Assembly: GCA_023525975.1 (NCBI GenBank)
Contig: CM042021.1
Location: 110,033,501-110,097,500 of the forward strand
Length of the DNA: 64,000 bases
DNA from: Smallanthus sonchifolius
Lineage: Eukaryota; Streptophyta; Magnoliopsida; Asterales; Asteraceae
Direction: 5' to 3'
Below are positions 53,844 through 63,336 of this stretch, one piece after another (the first letter of the stretch is position 1; each line of letters begins with the position of its first letter). The notes under the pieces were generated by a model that did not search any database, had not been told where the DNA came from, and was given only the letters and a program-made list of their open reading frames with translations. The position numbers and the translations under genes were made by a program.

Positions 53844-55742
53844 TTTCGGTCATTGTGTTTATTGACGATCGTCTCATTTATTCAAGGAGCGAAGGTGATC
53901 ATGCTTGACATTTGCGTGAGATTCTTGAAGTTCTCCAAAGGGAAAAGCTTTATGAAAAATTTTCTAAGTGCGCATTTTGGTTGCGTGAAATCCAATTCTT
54001 GGGTCATGTGATTAATGAGAAAGGGATTACTGTCGACCCAACAAAGATAGTGGCGGTTAAAGATTGGTCATCGCCGAAAATTCCTTTAGAAATTAGACGT
54101 TTCTTGGGGTTGGCGGGTTATTATCGGCGGTTTATTGAAAACTTCTCTCGGATTGTTTTGCCGATGACGAAGTTGACGCGTAAAGAGACTAAGTTTGTAT
54201 GTGGTTCCGAGCAAGAATCCGTCTTTCAACTCTTGAAAGAAAAGTTTACTAAGGCGCCTATTTTATCCTTGTCAGACGGGACTGAAGATTTTGTGGTGTA
54301 TTCGAATGCCTCGCATTCGGGGTTGGGATGTATTTTGATACAAAGGGGGAAAGTAATTGCCTATGTGTCTAGGCAATTGAAGACTCACGAGGTGAATTAC
54401 CCTACACATGATTTAGAACTTGCGGCCATGGTTTTTGCGCTCAAGATTTGGAGGCATTATTTGTATGGGGCTAAGTGTACTATATACACGGATCACAAAA
54501 GTCTCAAGTACTTCTTTGACCAAAAGGACCTCAACATGAGGCAAAGGCGGTGGCGTGAATTGGTCAAGGACTATGATTGTGAGATACTTTATCATCCGGG
54601 TAAAGCGAATGTGGTGGAAGATGCTCTTAGTCAGAAGACGAACCATTCACCTGTAAAGGTGAAGTCATTTAAGATGACAATTTCATCATCTCTTATCGAT
54701 GAAATTCGGGAGGCTCAAGTGTTAGAACTTGGTAGTGATTTGAAGAAGGAACGGATGGTTGCTTATGTTAATAAGCTTGGGGAAAATAGCATGGGTTTAA
54801 AGACATGCTTTGATAGAATTTGGATTCCTGGGTTGTCAAGTGTTTTGACAACTATTTTAGATGAGGCGCATAAATCCAAGTATTCTATCCATCTGGGGGC
54901 CACAAAGACGTTTTATGATTTGAAGTGTCATTTTTGGTGGCCGGGTATGAGGCGTGATATTGTTAAATATGTGGAAAGGTGTTTAACATGCTTAAGGGTA
55001 AAAGCGGAGCACCAAAAGCCGTATGGAAAGCTTCAACCGCTTGAAATACCGCTTTGGAAATGGGAGAACATGACCATGGATTTGATCACTAAACTACCAA
55101 AGACTCGAAAGGGTTATGGTGCGATATGTGTAGTAGTGGATCGGTTGACAAAGAGTGCACATTTCCTTCCTATTAAGGAATCGTATTCATCGGATAGATT
55201 GGCGGAAATGTATGTGAAGGAAATTGTGTCACATCATGGTGTGCCAGTGTCGATTATATCAGATCGTGACACGAGATTTACTTCTCATTTTTGGAAGAAA
55301 TTCCATGAGGATATGGGGACTAGATTGAATCTTAGCATCGCTTATCATCCACAAACGGATGGTCAAAGCGAGCGAATGATTCAAACGCTCGAGGACATGT
55401 TGCGAGCGTGTGCATTGGATTTTGGGGTAATTGGGACGACCATTTACCGTTGGCGGAATTTTCTTATAACAATAGCTACCATTCTAGTATTGGTATGCCT
55501 CCTTTTGAGGCATTGTATGGGATGAAATGTCGAACACTCGTGTGTTGGGGTGAAATTGGTCAACGGGAACTCGGTAGCAAAGAGGTGATCAAGGAAACTA
55601 ATAGTAGTATTGACCAAATAAGGGCACGCTTGAAGGCGGCTCAAGATCGCCAAAAGTCCTATGCGGATAATAGAAAGCGGGCGATTGAGTTTCAAGTGGG
55701 GGACTTTGTGCTTTTGAAAGTCTCTCCTTGGAAAGGGGTGAT
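53844..55742 (+). pseudogene. pol: Element B: gypsy pol fragment (end of RT, RNase H, integrase)
   Basis: The plus-strand frame starts inside RT at VIVFIDD (the catalytic FIDD intact, 53850-53875) with a stop soon after (GDHA-stop). A 537-codon open stretch (53912-55525) follows: FLGHVINEKGI, RRFLGLAGYYRRFIE, the RNase H blocks (VYSNASHSGLGCILIQRGK, THDLELAAMVFALKIWR), integrase zinc region (CLTCLRVKAEHQKPYG) and catalytic core (NMTMDLITKLPKTRKGYG, SDRDTRFTSHFWKKF, YHPQTDGQSERMIQTLE). A frameshift at about 55424 moves the rest to another frame (55408-55742: HLPLAEFSYNNSYHSS, FQVGDFVLLKVSPWKGV). Element A cuts it at 55743. This is the best-preserved pol in the window. Confidence 0.95.
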
Positions 55743-57008
55743 TGATGCTCTAAACATAGTTATTAAATTATTGACTAAATTAACCTATTCTAGAAACTAA
55801 GTTATACTCTAGACTCTCTAAAACTCGACTAAACTACTAACCGGCAAGTGAACCGATCGACTCTAGTATAGCTAAATAAGTCCGGAAATCGAACCCACGA
55901 AACTCTATTTATTACGTAAATTAGACTCACTTAAACAGACTGACTGACACGACTAATTGTTTTTATATTTTAGGGGGGGGGGGGTTGTCTAAAATCCTAA
56001 GAGAAAAGCGATTAAAATACTATCAATTAACTAAATTACCTAAGACACGAATGTGATTTCGGGTTTTACTTCAGATGACGATGGGTAACTACCTAGACTG
56101 GAATCCTGGGATACTTCGAGCTATACTTTTAACGGATGCAAGTTAATAAGGAACCGGGATCATAAATTTCTAACCTTTTGAGACACCGAACAAGACTCCC
56201 GACCCTTTTCGGGAAGACACCTAAGGGACTCTGAAGGCTGCTGAAAACACCAGTTGATCTAGACTTCCTCTCGGTTATCTAAATGTTTATGTAAAGTACC
56301 CTAATATGACCTACTCCCTCTCGGGTTGTAAACCTAGGATGACTTGGGTTCTTGATTCGACTCAATAGACAAATATTAGCAAGGCAACTACGACAGACTT
56401 CTCTAAAAGACTACCCTAGCAATTTACCAATTTAGACCTATCAATAATCTCGCACCTCTCGGCTATTAAGATTAGTATAACACTTAGACCTATTCAATTA
56501 TCAAATATAGCTTCTAAGGTATTTTGGCCAATTAACCCAACAAATCACAACGCAAGTTAATGATCTAGCATGACCCTATTACGCGAAAGACATTCACCAA
56601 AGATCATACGAAGCAATATATAACAATTAGAATAATTCTAAGCATGCATATTCAACGAATCAATAATCAAGTTTGCTATTTTATCATGAAATCCAAAATT
56701 AACAAGCATCGAATATAAAAATAACAACTTTAGCATCCCATTCATCATAGTCTAGGTAGTTTATCTAATTTAGCTACTCATCATTATCCAAATCAAAGAC
56801 GCAATTTCAACAAAGTGGAAAGACATGGTAAAAATTAAGAAAACAAAGAATTGATAAACCCAGATAGCCAAATCACTAGCTTGATTGATCCTAGGACTCC
56901 AACCTTCAACCGTTTCTCCTTCTTGCTTGAAATTGCTCCAAAATCTCTCCAATATTCGTCCTAGATTCTCCAAAATTGGCTAGGTCTTTTCAAGAATATG
57001 ATTGAGAT

Positions 57009-57017
57009 GTATTTATA
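57009..57017 (-). promoter_or_regulatory. TATA box of the A LTR
   Basis: TATAAATAC in minus sense, about 55 bases downstream of the palindrome cluster. Confidence 0.55.
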
Positions 57018-57066
57018 CCCCAATCTAGCCTCAACCCACCTGAAAGTCGAAACATTCTGTGGAAAA

Positions 57067-57200
57067 TAGGCTTTCGCCAACCGCGGAGCCCATTGGCTTC
57101 CATTCTCGCGGGTGGCGAGGATTTAATTTCTGTGTTTGTGTTGCAACTCCCTCGCGGCCCACGACGGACAACCCCTGACCTTCTCGCGGGTGGCGAGAAG
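57067..57200. repeat. CTCGC-GCGAG palindrome cluster in the A LTR
   Basis: 57180-57200 has perfect 8-bp arms CTTCTCGC and GCGAGAAG around GGGTG. About 57101-57121 has ATTCTCGC/GCGAGGAT around the same GGGTG. Two more degenerate copies begin near 57073 (TTCGCCAACCGCGGAG) and 57152 (CTCGCGGCCCACGACGG). Confidence 0.85.
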
Positions 57201-57434
57201 ATGTTTCTTCTCGAATTTCATGCTTTTAATTGACTCTTGACCTCCCGATCTCTTCCGGTACTCGGTTTTGCATATTTTTGATTCGTTTTCTGCCCATTTC
57301 AGCAACAGCTATCACTCGAGACCTGGTAAACACAAATGGATCAGCAGTAACATATTCTAACTAAAAACTAAAAGAAAACTAAACAAAACTACTCAAACTA
57401 AACACGATAAATGGGTGTATTTTGCAATACATCA

Positions 57435-57450
57435 AATATCCCCACACTTA
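57435..57450 (-). other. Polypurine tract of element A
   Basis: Minus sense TAAGTGTGGGGATATT immediately before the LTR start. Confidence 0.85.
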
Positions 57451-58749
57451 CTCTTTTTTCGTCCCTGAAAAAGAATTATGTATACGGAATCATAGTCAGG
57501 TAGAAATTTGGTTCTCAAAAACTCAGTTATTTTAATTAAAGCTTAGTGACGTGTTAGCTGCGATTGCAAATTTATTATCCTCTTAAACCCAAATCCGGTA
57601 TCCAAGTTCCTTATCATGTTTATTTAATTTAAGTTCAATCAGATTATCTAGGGTCTCATGCATCGGAAGCTATAGTTTCATCTAACCCCACCTCAAGCTT
57701 ATGGAACAAAAGGAACAACCAATTGATTATTTCCTAACCGTTTTATGCTTTAAAAATCAAATGAATTAACATCAAAATTTTCTCTTTTTTTTTTTTTAGA
57801 GAAATCACGAGCACACAATATTCATACCTAACCCAGAGGTTGTTTCAATCAGAGTCACCATCCCCAAGAGCGACAACGTGAGTGTCGGTAATCATATCAT
57901 TTTATTTTTAACTTATCCTAGCGGGAATTTCAATCAGAGTCACCATCTCCAAGAGTAATTCCATAGGCATCGTTATTTTATACGCTCTTTTATTCTATTT
58001 TTTTTTCGATAAAAATTCTAAGATTTTTAAAACTTATAACGGCATTTCTTATACTATTTGTGGCGGTATCGACTTCCCTACTTCTCCTAGATGATAACCC
58101 ACAAATATCCCAACATTAGATATATTTAAGCTCAAAGGAAACTTCTCAACCGGTCGGGCCTACCCACATATCCCTAACTAGACACGCTTTCAACTTATTT
58201 ATAATCTCATATTCAAAAACCAAGTAAAAACCCGACTTTACTATCATTTTCCGTGCTTTTAATTGCAAACTTCTAAAACAGAGACATTTTCCAATTTTAT
58301 AATTTTTTTTTTTTATCAATATATTTTTTTTAATCAAGTAAGTAAAAAAATAAATGTCTCATCCCCACACTTAAATGTTGCATTGTCCCTAATGCAGGAA
58401 CAGAAAGAAATGAAAATACAAGATATACAACTGGAAAAGACTTAGCTGGTAATAAAGCAAGACTGTCAACATGCCAGTCAATTTCCACTAGTGCCCTCTA
58501 TACCGAACGTGCCCAGCCAACAATCCTCATTTATCACACACGAACGGAAGCGGCAACATCATAACAACCTAAACATAATCAAAATACTCGCAGAGAAAAT
58601 CATTCAGTTTGTTCAAGCCAAACACAAACCAACCAAACCAACCCACCCAATGTATCAATGTATTAAAACATCACAAACCATAGATACTGAAAACATCATA
58701 AACAAAAAATAAATAGAAAGGAAACAATAACAGCTGCATCATCCCCACA
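57451..58749 (-). other. 3' noncoding region of element A
   Basis: About 1.3 kb without a gene. In minus sense it carries two more AGTGTGGGGATG motifs (58361-58374, preceded by GGACAATGCAACAT, and 58741-58751, overlapping the stop region of the ORF-1-like gene). Homopolymer A/T runs near 57783-57798 and 58308-58332. Confidence 0.7.
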
Positions 58750-60126
58750 CTATTCTTCGTCCTCTTCACTCTCAGCCTCAAAAATCGGAAACTCTGGTGG
58801 TGAGCGGTCGGCACCATACTGACCTGAGCTGCCCGGTTGTCCATAAGAACCATACTGACCATAACTACCGTACTGCTGACCACTCGACCCCTGAGGCACG
58901 AAAAAACTCAGGACATTCATATTCATGTTTCCCATCATATACCTCAATGCCTCCTCCTGACGTTGTTGCCCAGTAGAAAGCAGCGTCCTGATCTCATTAT
59001 GGCTAGTGGTCATCAACCCATGTAAGTCCCTAAACCCATGCTCCATCCTATCATACATCGAATCCAATGTGAGGGGGTCCGGTCGTGGCTGTTGGAGAGG
59101 ATACTGTGGTGCTGGCCTCTCAGACCGATGCAATGGTCTCTGATAACGGGTCGGTATCCCGAACTGCATAGCTGCTGCAGCCTCAGATCCTGGTGGTGGT
59201 TGACCCTGTGGCCCTGCTCGAATCGGTTCCCAACTAGGCGGTTCATGCATACTGAGAATCCCTACATACTGTAATTCTCTAACCCCCATCATAACTGTAA
59301 CTGGCCCATCTTTCAAATACCTCGCCTCATATTTGTCAAACACCCCAAGACTTTCAGCAATTCTAGTCACATAAGGCCCCATGTAGATACCAGCATCTGG
59401 ACCACCCCTCCAGGTCCTTTTCATGGACCATGCGATAATACTGGCCACATTTGCAGGCCTCTGCTCCACCATACACAACAAACAAAACAGATCAACCTGG
59501 TTGATCTTATTATCCCCCGAGCCTCTGCCAACAAGTGTCGCTGTCAAGATCTTATGAATATACCTGTAGACCGGATCGATAATTTCTGAATTCAACATAC
59601 TCCCTGAGAAGGGAGCATTTGAGATAGTACCCCAAAACCTAACCAGATCATTCCTTACCAAGCTGTAATCATGCTGCTTCGTAAAGACACCCCTCACACT
59701 AGTGATAAACTCCGGTGTTTGAACCTCTGCCTGTGTATATAACTTAGTAGCCACAGCAAATTGGGGCATGGTCATCTCGTACACCTGTCTACCCAGAGAA
59801 AACGAGACCGCATCATGTTGCTCAAAATTTCCCTGCTTGTACCTGAAAGTAGCATGGAACTCTAAAGTCAACTCCTCATATTGTGGAGCCATACAACACA
59901 ATGCAGCCCTGAACTTATCACCCAACAACGCCTCGATCGTATCTCTTTGGCCAATGTTATCTAGAAGCGTCCAATCGATCGTCCTAAATTGTAGTAAATT
60001 TGTATCAATCAAGGTATCAAATTTCAGTGATTCCTGAGTTCCCAACTCAAATTGCAGAAGCGGGTGTTCTCGAAGCCTCGTGACTCTACAGTTAGGGATA
60101 CGTTCTCTGGTATGATACTTGATCAT
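58750..60126 (-). CDS. ATHILA ORF-1-like protein
   Basis: Intact 458-codon ORF. Conserved-looking blocks include TRERIPNCRVTRL at the start, ALLGDKFRAALCCMAPQYEE and EFHATFRY (residues 65-95), FWGTISNAPFSGSMLNSEI (165-185), and MVEQRPANVASIIAWSM (216-232). The C-terminus is Tyr/Gly/Gln/Ser-rich (QYGSYGQYGSYGQPG) and ends in a Glu/Asp run. This resembles the ATHILA ORF-1 family of plant transposon proteins, whose function is unknown. The family usually has extra N-terminal residues; a start at 60212 in another frame (MSGEGSSSRSGRK) ends in a TGA overlapping this ATG, so a one-base shift near 60165 may have separated the two parts. It follows the protease by 333 bases. Confidence 0.7.
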   Translation of the reverse strand: MIKYHTRERIPNCRVTRLREHPLLQFELGTQESLKFDTLIDTNLLQFRTIDWTLLDNIGQRDTIEALLGDKFRAALCCMAPQYEELTLEFHATFRYKQGNFEQHDAVSFSLGRQVYEMTMPQFAVATKLYTQAEVQTPEFITSVRGVFTKQHDYSLVRNDLVRFWGTISNAPFSGSMLNSEIIDPVYRYIHKILTATLVGRGSGDNKINQVDLFCLLCMVEQRPANVASIIAWSMKRTWRGGPDAGIYMGPYVTRIAESLGVFDKYEARYLKDGPVTVMMGVRELQYVGILSMHEPPSWEPIRAGPQGQPPPGSEAAAAMQFGIPTRYQRPLHRSERPAPQYPLQQPRPDPLTLDSMYDRMEHGFRDLHGLMTTSHNEIRTLLSTGQQRQEEALRYMMGNMNMNVLSFFVPQGSSGQQYGSYGQYGSYGQPGSSGQYGADRSPPEFPIFEAESEEDEE

Positions 60127-60459
60127 CCTTTGACCCAGATTTGGATTATAGTGCGCGGTGTTGGGCCTCTTCGCTTTCTTCCTGATCTACTTGACGAACC
60201 TTCACCTGACATATCTGCACATGAATAATCAAACAAAGAAAAGAAAAGCAGAAAGTCAGTATTCACAAACTATTTTATTTTTATTTTTTTTATTTTATTT
60301 TTTATTTTTTTTAAATAATCAACCGTATAGCATTTCATTCGCGGTTGCACCAGAAGACCTGAAGTTACAAACACTTTGGGCGATAATTTACAACCTCAAC
60401 TTCTCCTCCTCCATCAACTTAGAGGAGATAATAACGGGAAGACTCGAACCCTCTCCTAA
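60127..60459 (-). other. Spacer between protease and ORF-1-like gene
   Basis: Noncoding apart from the 30-codon upstream frame described with the ORF-1-like gene. It contains a long T/A-rich homopurine run at 60277-60315. Confidence 0.5.
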
Positions 60460-61716
60460 TTAAGCATACTCTAGGTGTGAAGGCAAAACCTTTAGTTCTA
60501 AAGGGGTTGGTATCTCTAAGGGAGCTCTCTCACTCTCATTCCTTACTTCACTAAGCTCCATCACCTCGGGAAACCACAGGGTTTCCTCCTCTTCTTCTTC
60601 ACTCTCCTCCAATTCATCTGGTACTCCCCCTCCCAACAAATCGACTCCACTGATATACTCGAGACATTGGTCCATGCCCGACATGAATGAATTCAAGAAA
60701 TAGACGGAATGGCATGGGCCGCTGAAATCACTAGAATCGTTTGGGTGTTGCATGGATCTAGCTACCTCAAATGTGACCTTCTCGTCACCAACGCAGAGTG
60801 AAAATTTTCCATCATAAACATCGATGAGTGCCTTTGCGGTGCGCAAAAATGGACGGCCTAGAATGATAGGAACTACCTCATCAGCTTCCATACCAAGAAT
60901 GACAAAATCGACCGGGAAGACAAACTTATCGACCTGGAAGACAAACTTATCGACCTTAACAAGTAAATTTTCAATGATACCACGAGGGTATTTGACGGAA
61001 CGATCGGCTAAGGATAAAGTCGTGCGAGTGGGTGAAAGTTCACCTAGGTCTAGCTTCTCATAGAGGGAAAACGGCATCAAGTTGATGCTAGCACCTAGGT
61101 CGGCTAAAGATCTACATTGGGTATCACTACCGAATAGGCATGGAATGGTGAAGATACCCCGATCCGTCAGTTTTTCCGGTAATTTGTTCAAAACAACCGC
61201 GGAACAACCTCCGGTCAATGGAATGTTTGAGAGCTCCCCGAATCGATCCTTTCTTTTAAGAAGGTCCTTCAAAAACTTGGCGTATTTGGGCATGCATTGG
61301 AGAGCCTCAATGAACGGGAGATTAATTTTTAGTTGTTTGAACATGTCGAGAAAATGCCCGTATTCCTTGGCATATTTCTGTTGCTTAAGGCGGGCAGGAT
61401 ACGGGACTCGTGAAAGATCTATAACTGGTGAAGGCCTAGACTCTATCGGTCTCTTCTCAACGCTCCTCTCCACTTGGGGCTCGACGGTGTGTGCGGTAAT
61501 TGCTGGGTCTAGCCTAGATTGCACTTTACCGGGAACCTTCAACTCAATTTCTTTATCAACTGGCTCCTCCTCCAATTCCTCTTGCCCTTCTCTCACTTTC
61601 GGTTCACCTAAAAATCTTTCGCTACGAGTGGTGATGGCTTTCGCATGGGCATTCGGATTGAGTTGAGTGCCACCCGGAAATTGATCGGGTAACCTCTCCT
61701 CAAGTTTTCTAGCCAT
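60460..61716 (-). CDS. pro: Athila-type gag-pol protease region
   Basis: 418-codon intact ORF, in the same frame as gag; only one TAG (62107-62109) lies between them, and the open frame extends upstream to 62106. The N-terminal part is acidic and Pro-rich, then PYPARLKQQKYAKEYGHFLD and INLPFIEALQCMPKYAKFL (residues 105-150). The protease active site is LADLGASINLMPF (about residues 205-217, D-L-G), the second block IILGRPFLRTAKALIDVYDG (about 275-295), then an acidic tail with a seven-residue Glu-rich run. A 24-base in-frame repeat duplicates VDKFVF (60920-60967). No RT follows, so processing of Gag may be the only enzymatic job. It probably cleaves Gag; activity with D-L-G is normal for the lineage but untested here. 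Confidence 0.85.
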   Translation of the reverse strand: MARKLEERLPDQFPGGTQLNPNAHAKAITTRSERFLGEPKVREGQEELEEEPVDKEIELKVPGKVQSRLDPAITAHTVEPQVERSVEKRPIESRPSPVIDLSRVPYPARLKQQKYAKEYGHFLDMFKQLKINLPFIEALQCMPKYAKFLKDLLKRKDRFGELSNIPLTGGCSAVVLNKLPEKLTDRGIFTIPCLFGSDTQCRSLADLGASINLMPFSLYEKLDLGELSPTRTTLSLADRSVKYPRGIIENLLVKVDKFVFQVDKFVFPVDFVILGMEADEVVPIILGRPFLRTAKALIDVYDGKFSLCVGDEKVTFEVARSMQHPNDSSDFSGPCHSVYFLNSFMSGMDQCLEYISGVDLLGGGVPDELEESEEEEEETLWFPEVMELSEVRNESERAPLEIPTPLELKVLPSHLEYA

Positions 61717-62106
61717 ATCACCAACGGACCTTTGAAGGTCAAGGAAAGCGGACTGCTGATTCTTAAGAAGAATATCGTGTTCAGAAAGAGTTTTCTGGGT
61801 GACCTGATCCTTAACAACTAACTGTGACAGGAGTTCCTCAATTCTATCTAAACCCTTGTTTGAACCCTGACCACTATATGATCCCTGACCAACTGAACCT
61901 CCATTACCATTACCCTGTCCGTGGTTGTTAAACTGATTTCCAAACTGACCCTGTCCACCTGAACTCCCAGAACTGAGCTGACCTTGACCCCGATTAAAAT
62001 TAGATTGGAAACCAGGGGGGTTACCGAAAGAACGCCAATTTGAATTATTATTACGCCAGTTTGAATTATAGTTATTATTATTAAAAGCATTTAATGGACC
62101 ACTCGA

Positions 62107-62109
62107 CTA
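62107..62109 (-). other. Single in-frame TAG between gag and protease
   Basis: In minus sense GCCGGT-TAG-TCGAGT. The 130 codons from 62106 to 61717 have no other stop and the reading frame is unchanged. Confidence 0.9.
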
Positions 62110-63144
62110 ACCGGCTACGAAATCGACTTGTTCCTCACTCATCAACGGGCAATGTAAAGTGTTATGACCTCCCGTACAGAACTCACATTTGTCTACCTTG
62201 GCTTTTATCTCTTTCATCTCACGGTGCAAGTTCTCTAGAGCAGCAGCAACACTAGTATCCAGTGTGACCTGGTGAACACCTCTGGTAGATGAGGTTGCAC
62301 TAGTGATAGGAGTGGTATTCCTATTTGCTGACCGCTGCTCAGACTCAGATTGGGCAAAACTCTCAAACATATCTAGGCATTCGGTTACTGATTTCTTACC
62401 CATGAGGTGTCCTCCCGCTGAAGTATCGAAACGAGCTTTCGTGTCATAATTGAGACCATTATAGAATTTCTCTACAAGGGCCCAATCAGAGAGACCATGC
62501 TGAGAGCATCGAGCGAGTAGGTTTTGGAAACGCTCCCAAGCAAGGTAATAGGACTCATCGGGTTCCATGCGGAACGAGTGAATCTGATCACGGAGGCGAG
62601 ATGCCTTAGCGGGAGGGAAATACTTCTTGAGAAATCCATCCCTAAGGGTGGCCCAAGTAGTGTATGTGCCTGCGGGTTGAGAATCGAGCCAAGTGGCAGC
62701 TCGATCGGCTAGAGTGAACGGGAAAAGTTGGAGAAAGATGGCATCATTGGAGGCTCCTTGTAGCTGGAACGTACCTAAAATGCGAGTGAGGCGGGCGATA
62801 TGTGCAGGTGCGCCCTCATCATCACGACCGTGAAATTGACACGTGTTAGAGATGGCGGTCATGATGTACGAGGGGATTTGCCATGAATTTTCATTGGCGA
62901 TGGGTGGAATAGTGATGGGTGAGTTTACACCAATGAATCCTAGGGTGGATTGTTGGTGAACAGTCTGACGGTCGGCCATTTGGTCGACTTGGAAAGGTGG
63001 TGGGCTGGATGGTGGTGAAGAAAAAATACTAACCTCCGGCGCGATATCCGTTAGCGGGAAGTTGTTCTCCTTCTTTGGCTTAGGTAGCGGTCCCTTTGAG
63101 CGCGTATGCATAAACTTGGTTCTCAAAAACTGCAAAACTAACAC
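62107..63144 (-). CDS. gag: Athila-type Gag
   Basis: Intact 345-codon ORF beginning 169 bases inside the primer site. Retrotransposon gag core at residues 120-225: ATWLDSQPAGTYTTWATLRD, GFLKKYFPPAKASRLRDQI, SYYLAWERFQNLLARC, and WALVEKFYNGLN. A zinc-knuckle-like CEFCTGGHNTLHC (about residues 320-332; C-x2-C-x3-H-x4-C, one residue shorter than the usual spacing) lies close to the stop. The stop is TAG, and the same frame continues open into the protease through an Asn/Gly/Gln-rich linker, so Gag-protease could be made by readthrough or the TAG may be a Gln codon changed by one base. Gag would form particles for element RNA. Confidence 0.9.
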   Translation of the reverse strand: MLVLQFLRTKFMHTRSKGPLPKPKKENNFPLTDIAPEVSIFSSPPSSPPPFQVDQMADRQTVHQQSTLGFIGVNSPITIPPIANENSWQIPSYIMTAISNTCQFHGRDDEGAPAHIARLTRILGTFQLQGASNDAIFLQLFPFTLADRAATWLDSQPAGTYTTWATLRDGFLKKYFPPAKASRLRDQIHSFRMEPDESYYLAWERFQNLLARCSQHGLSDWALVEKFYNGLNYDTKARFDTSAGGHLMGKKSVTECLDMFESFAQSESEQRSANRNTTPITSATSSTRGVHQVTLDTSVAAALENLHREMKEIKAKVDKCEFCTGGHNTLHCPLMSEEQVDFVAG

Positions 63145-63312
63145 AAGGAAACAGGTGAGAAGACTCTATTATTATACTAAATTTTTTTTTTTTTTTACGA
63201 AAGATAACTAAAAAGACACGACTGATTAGATACCTACGACTCAAAATATTACACAAGTAGTACGTATTTATTATGCAGTCTGATCAAAGCTAATGAACGT
63301 AATCGCCAAGAG

Positions 63313-63330
63313 TCCCCGGCAACGGCGCCA
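63313..63330 (-). other. Primer-binding site of element A (tRNA-Asp type)
   Basis: Minus sense TGGCGCCGTTGCCGGGGA, matching the tRNA-Asp-type site typical of Athila; six bases (63331-63336) from the LTR. All other primer sites in the window are of the initiator-Met type. Confidence 0.9.
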
Positions 63331-63336
63331 AAAACT

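Larger units (their letters stand above)
55743..57434 (-). repeat. 3' LTR of element A
   Basis: 1692 bp, minus strand from TGATGTATTGCAAAATACAC (57434) to TTTAGAGCATCA (55743). It contains the palindrome cluster 57067-57200, a TATA box in minus sense (TATAAATAC, plus-strand 57009-57017) and a poly-G run (55972-55984). The ORF-track-sized frames inside are chance. Confidence 0.95.

Noticed and set aside
61082..61666. 194-codon plus-strand ORF opposite the protease
   Set aside because: Antisense shadow of the intact Athila-type protease ORF; no recognisable domain of its own.
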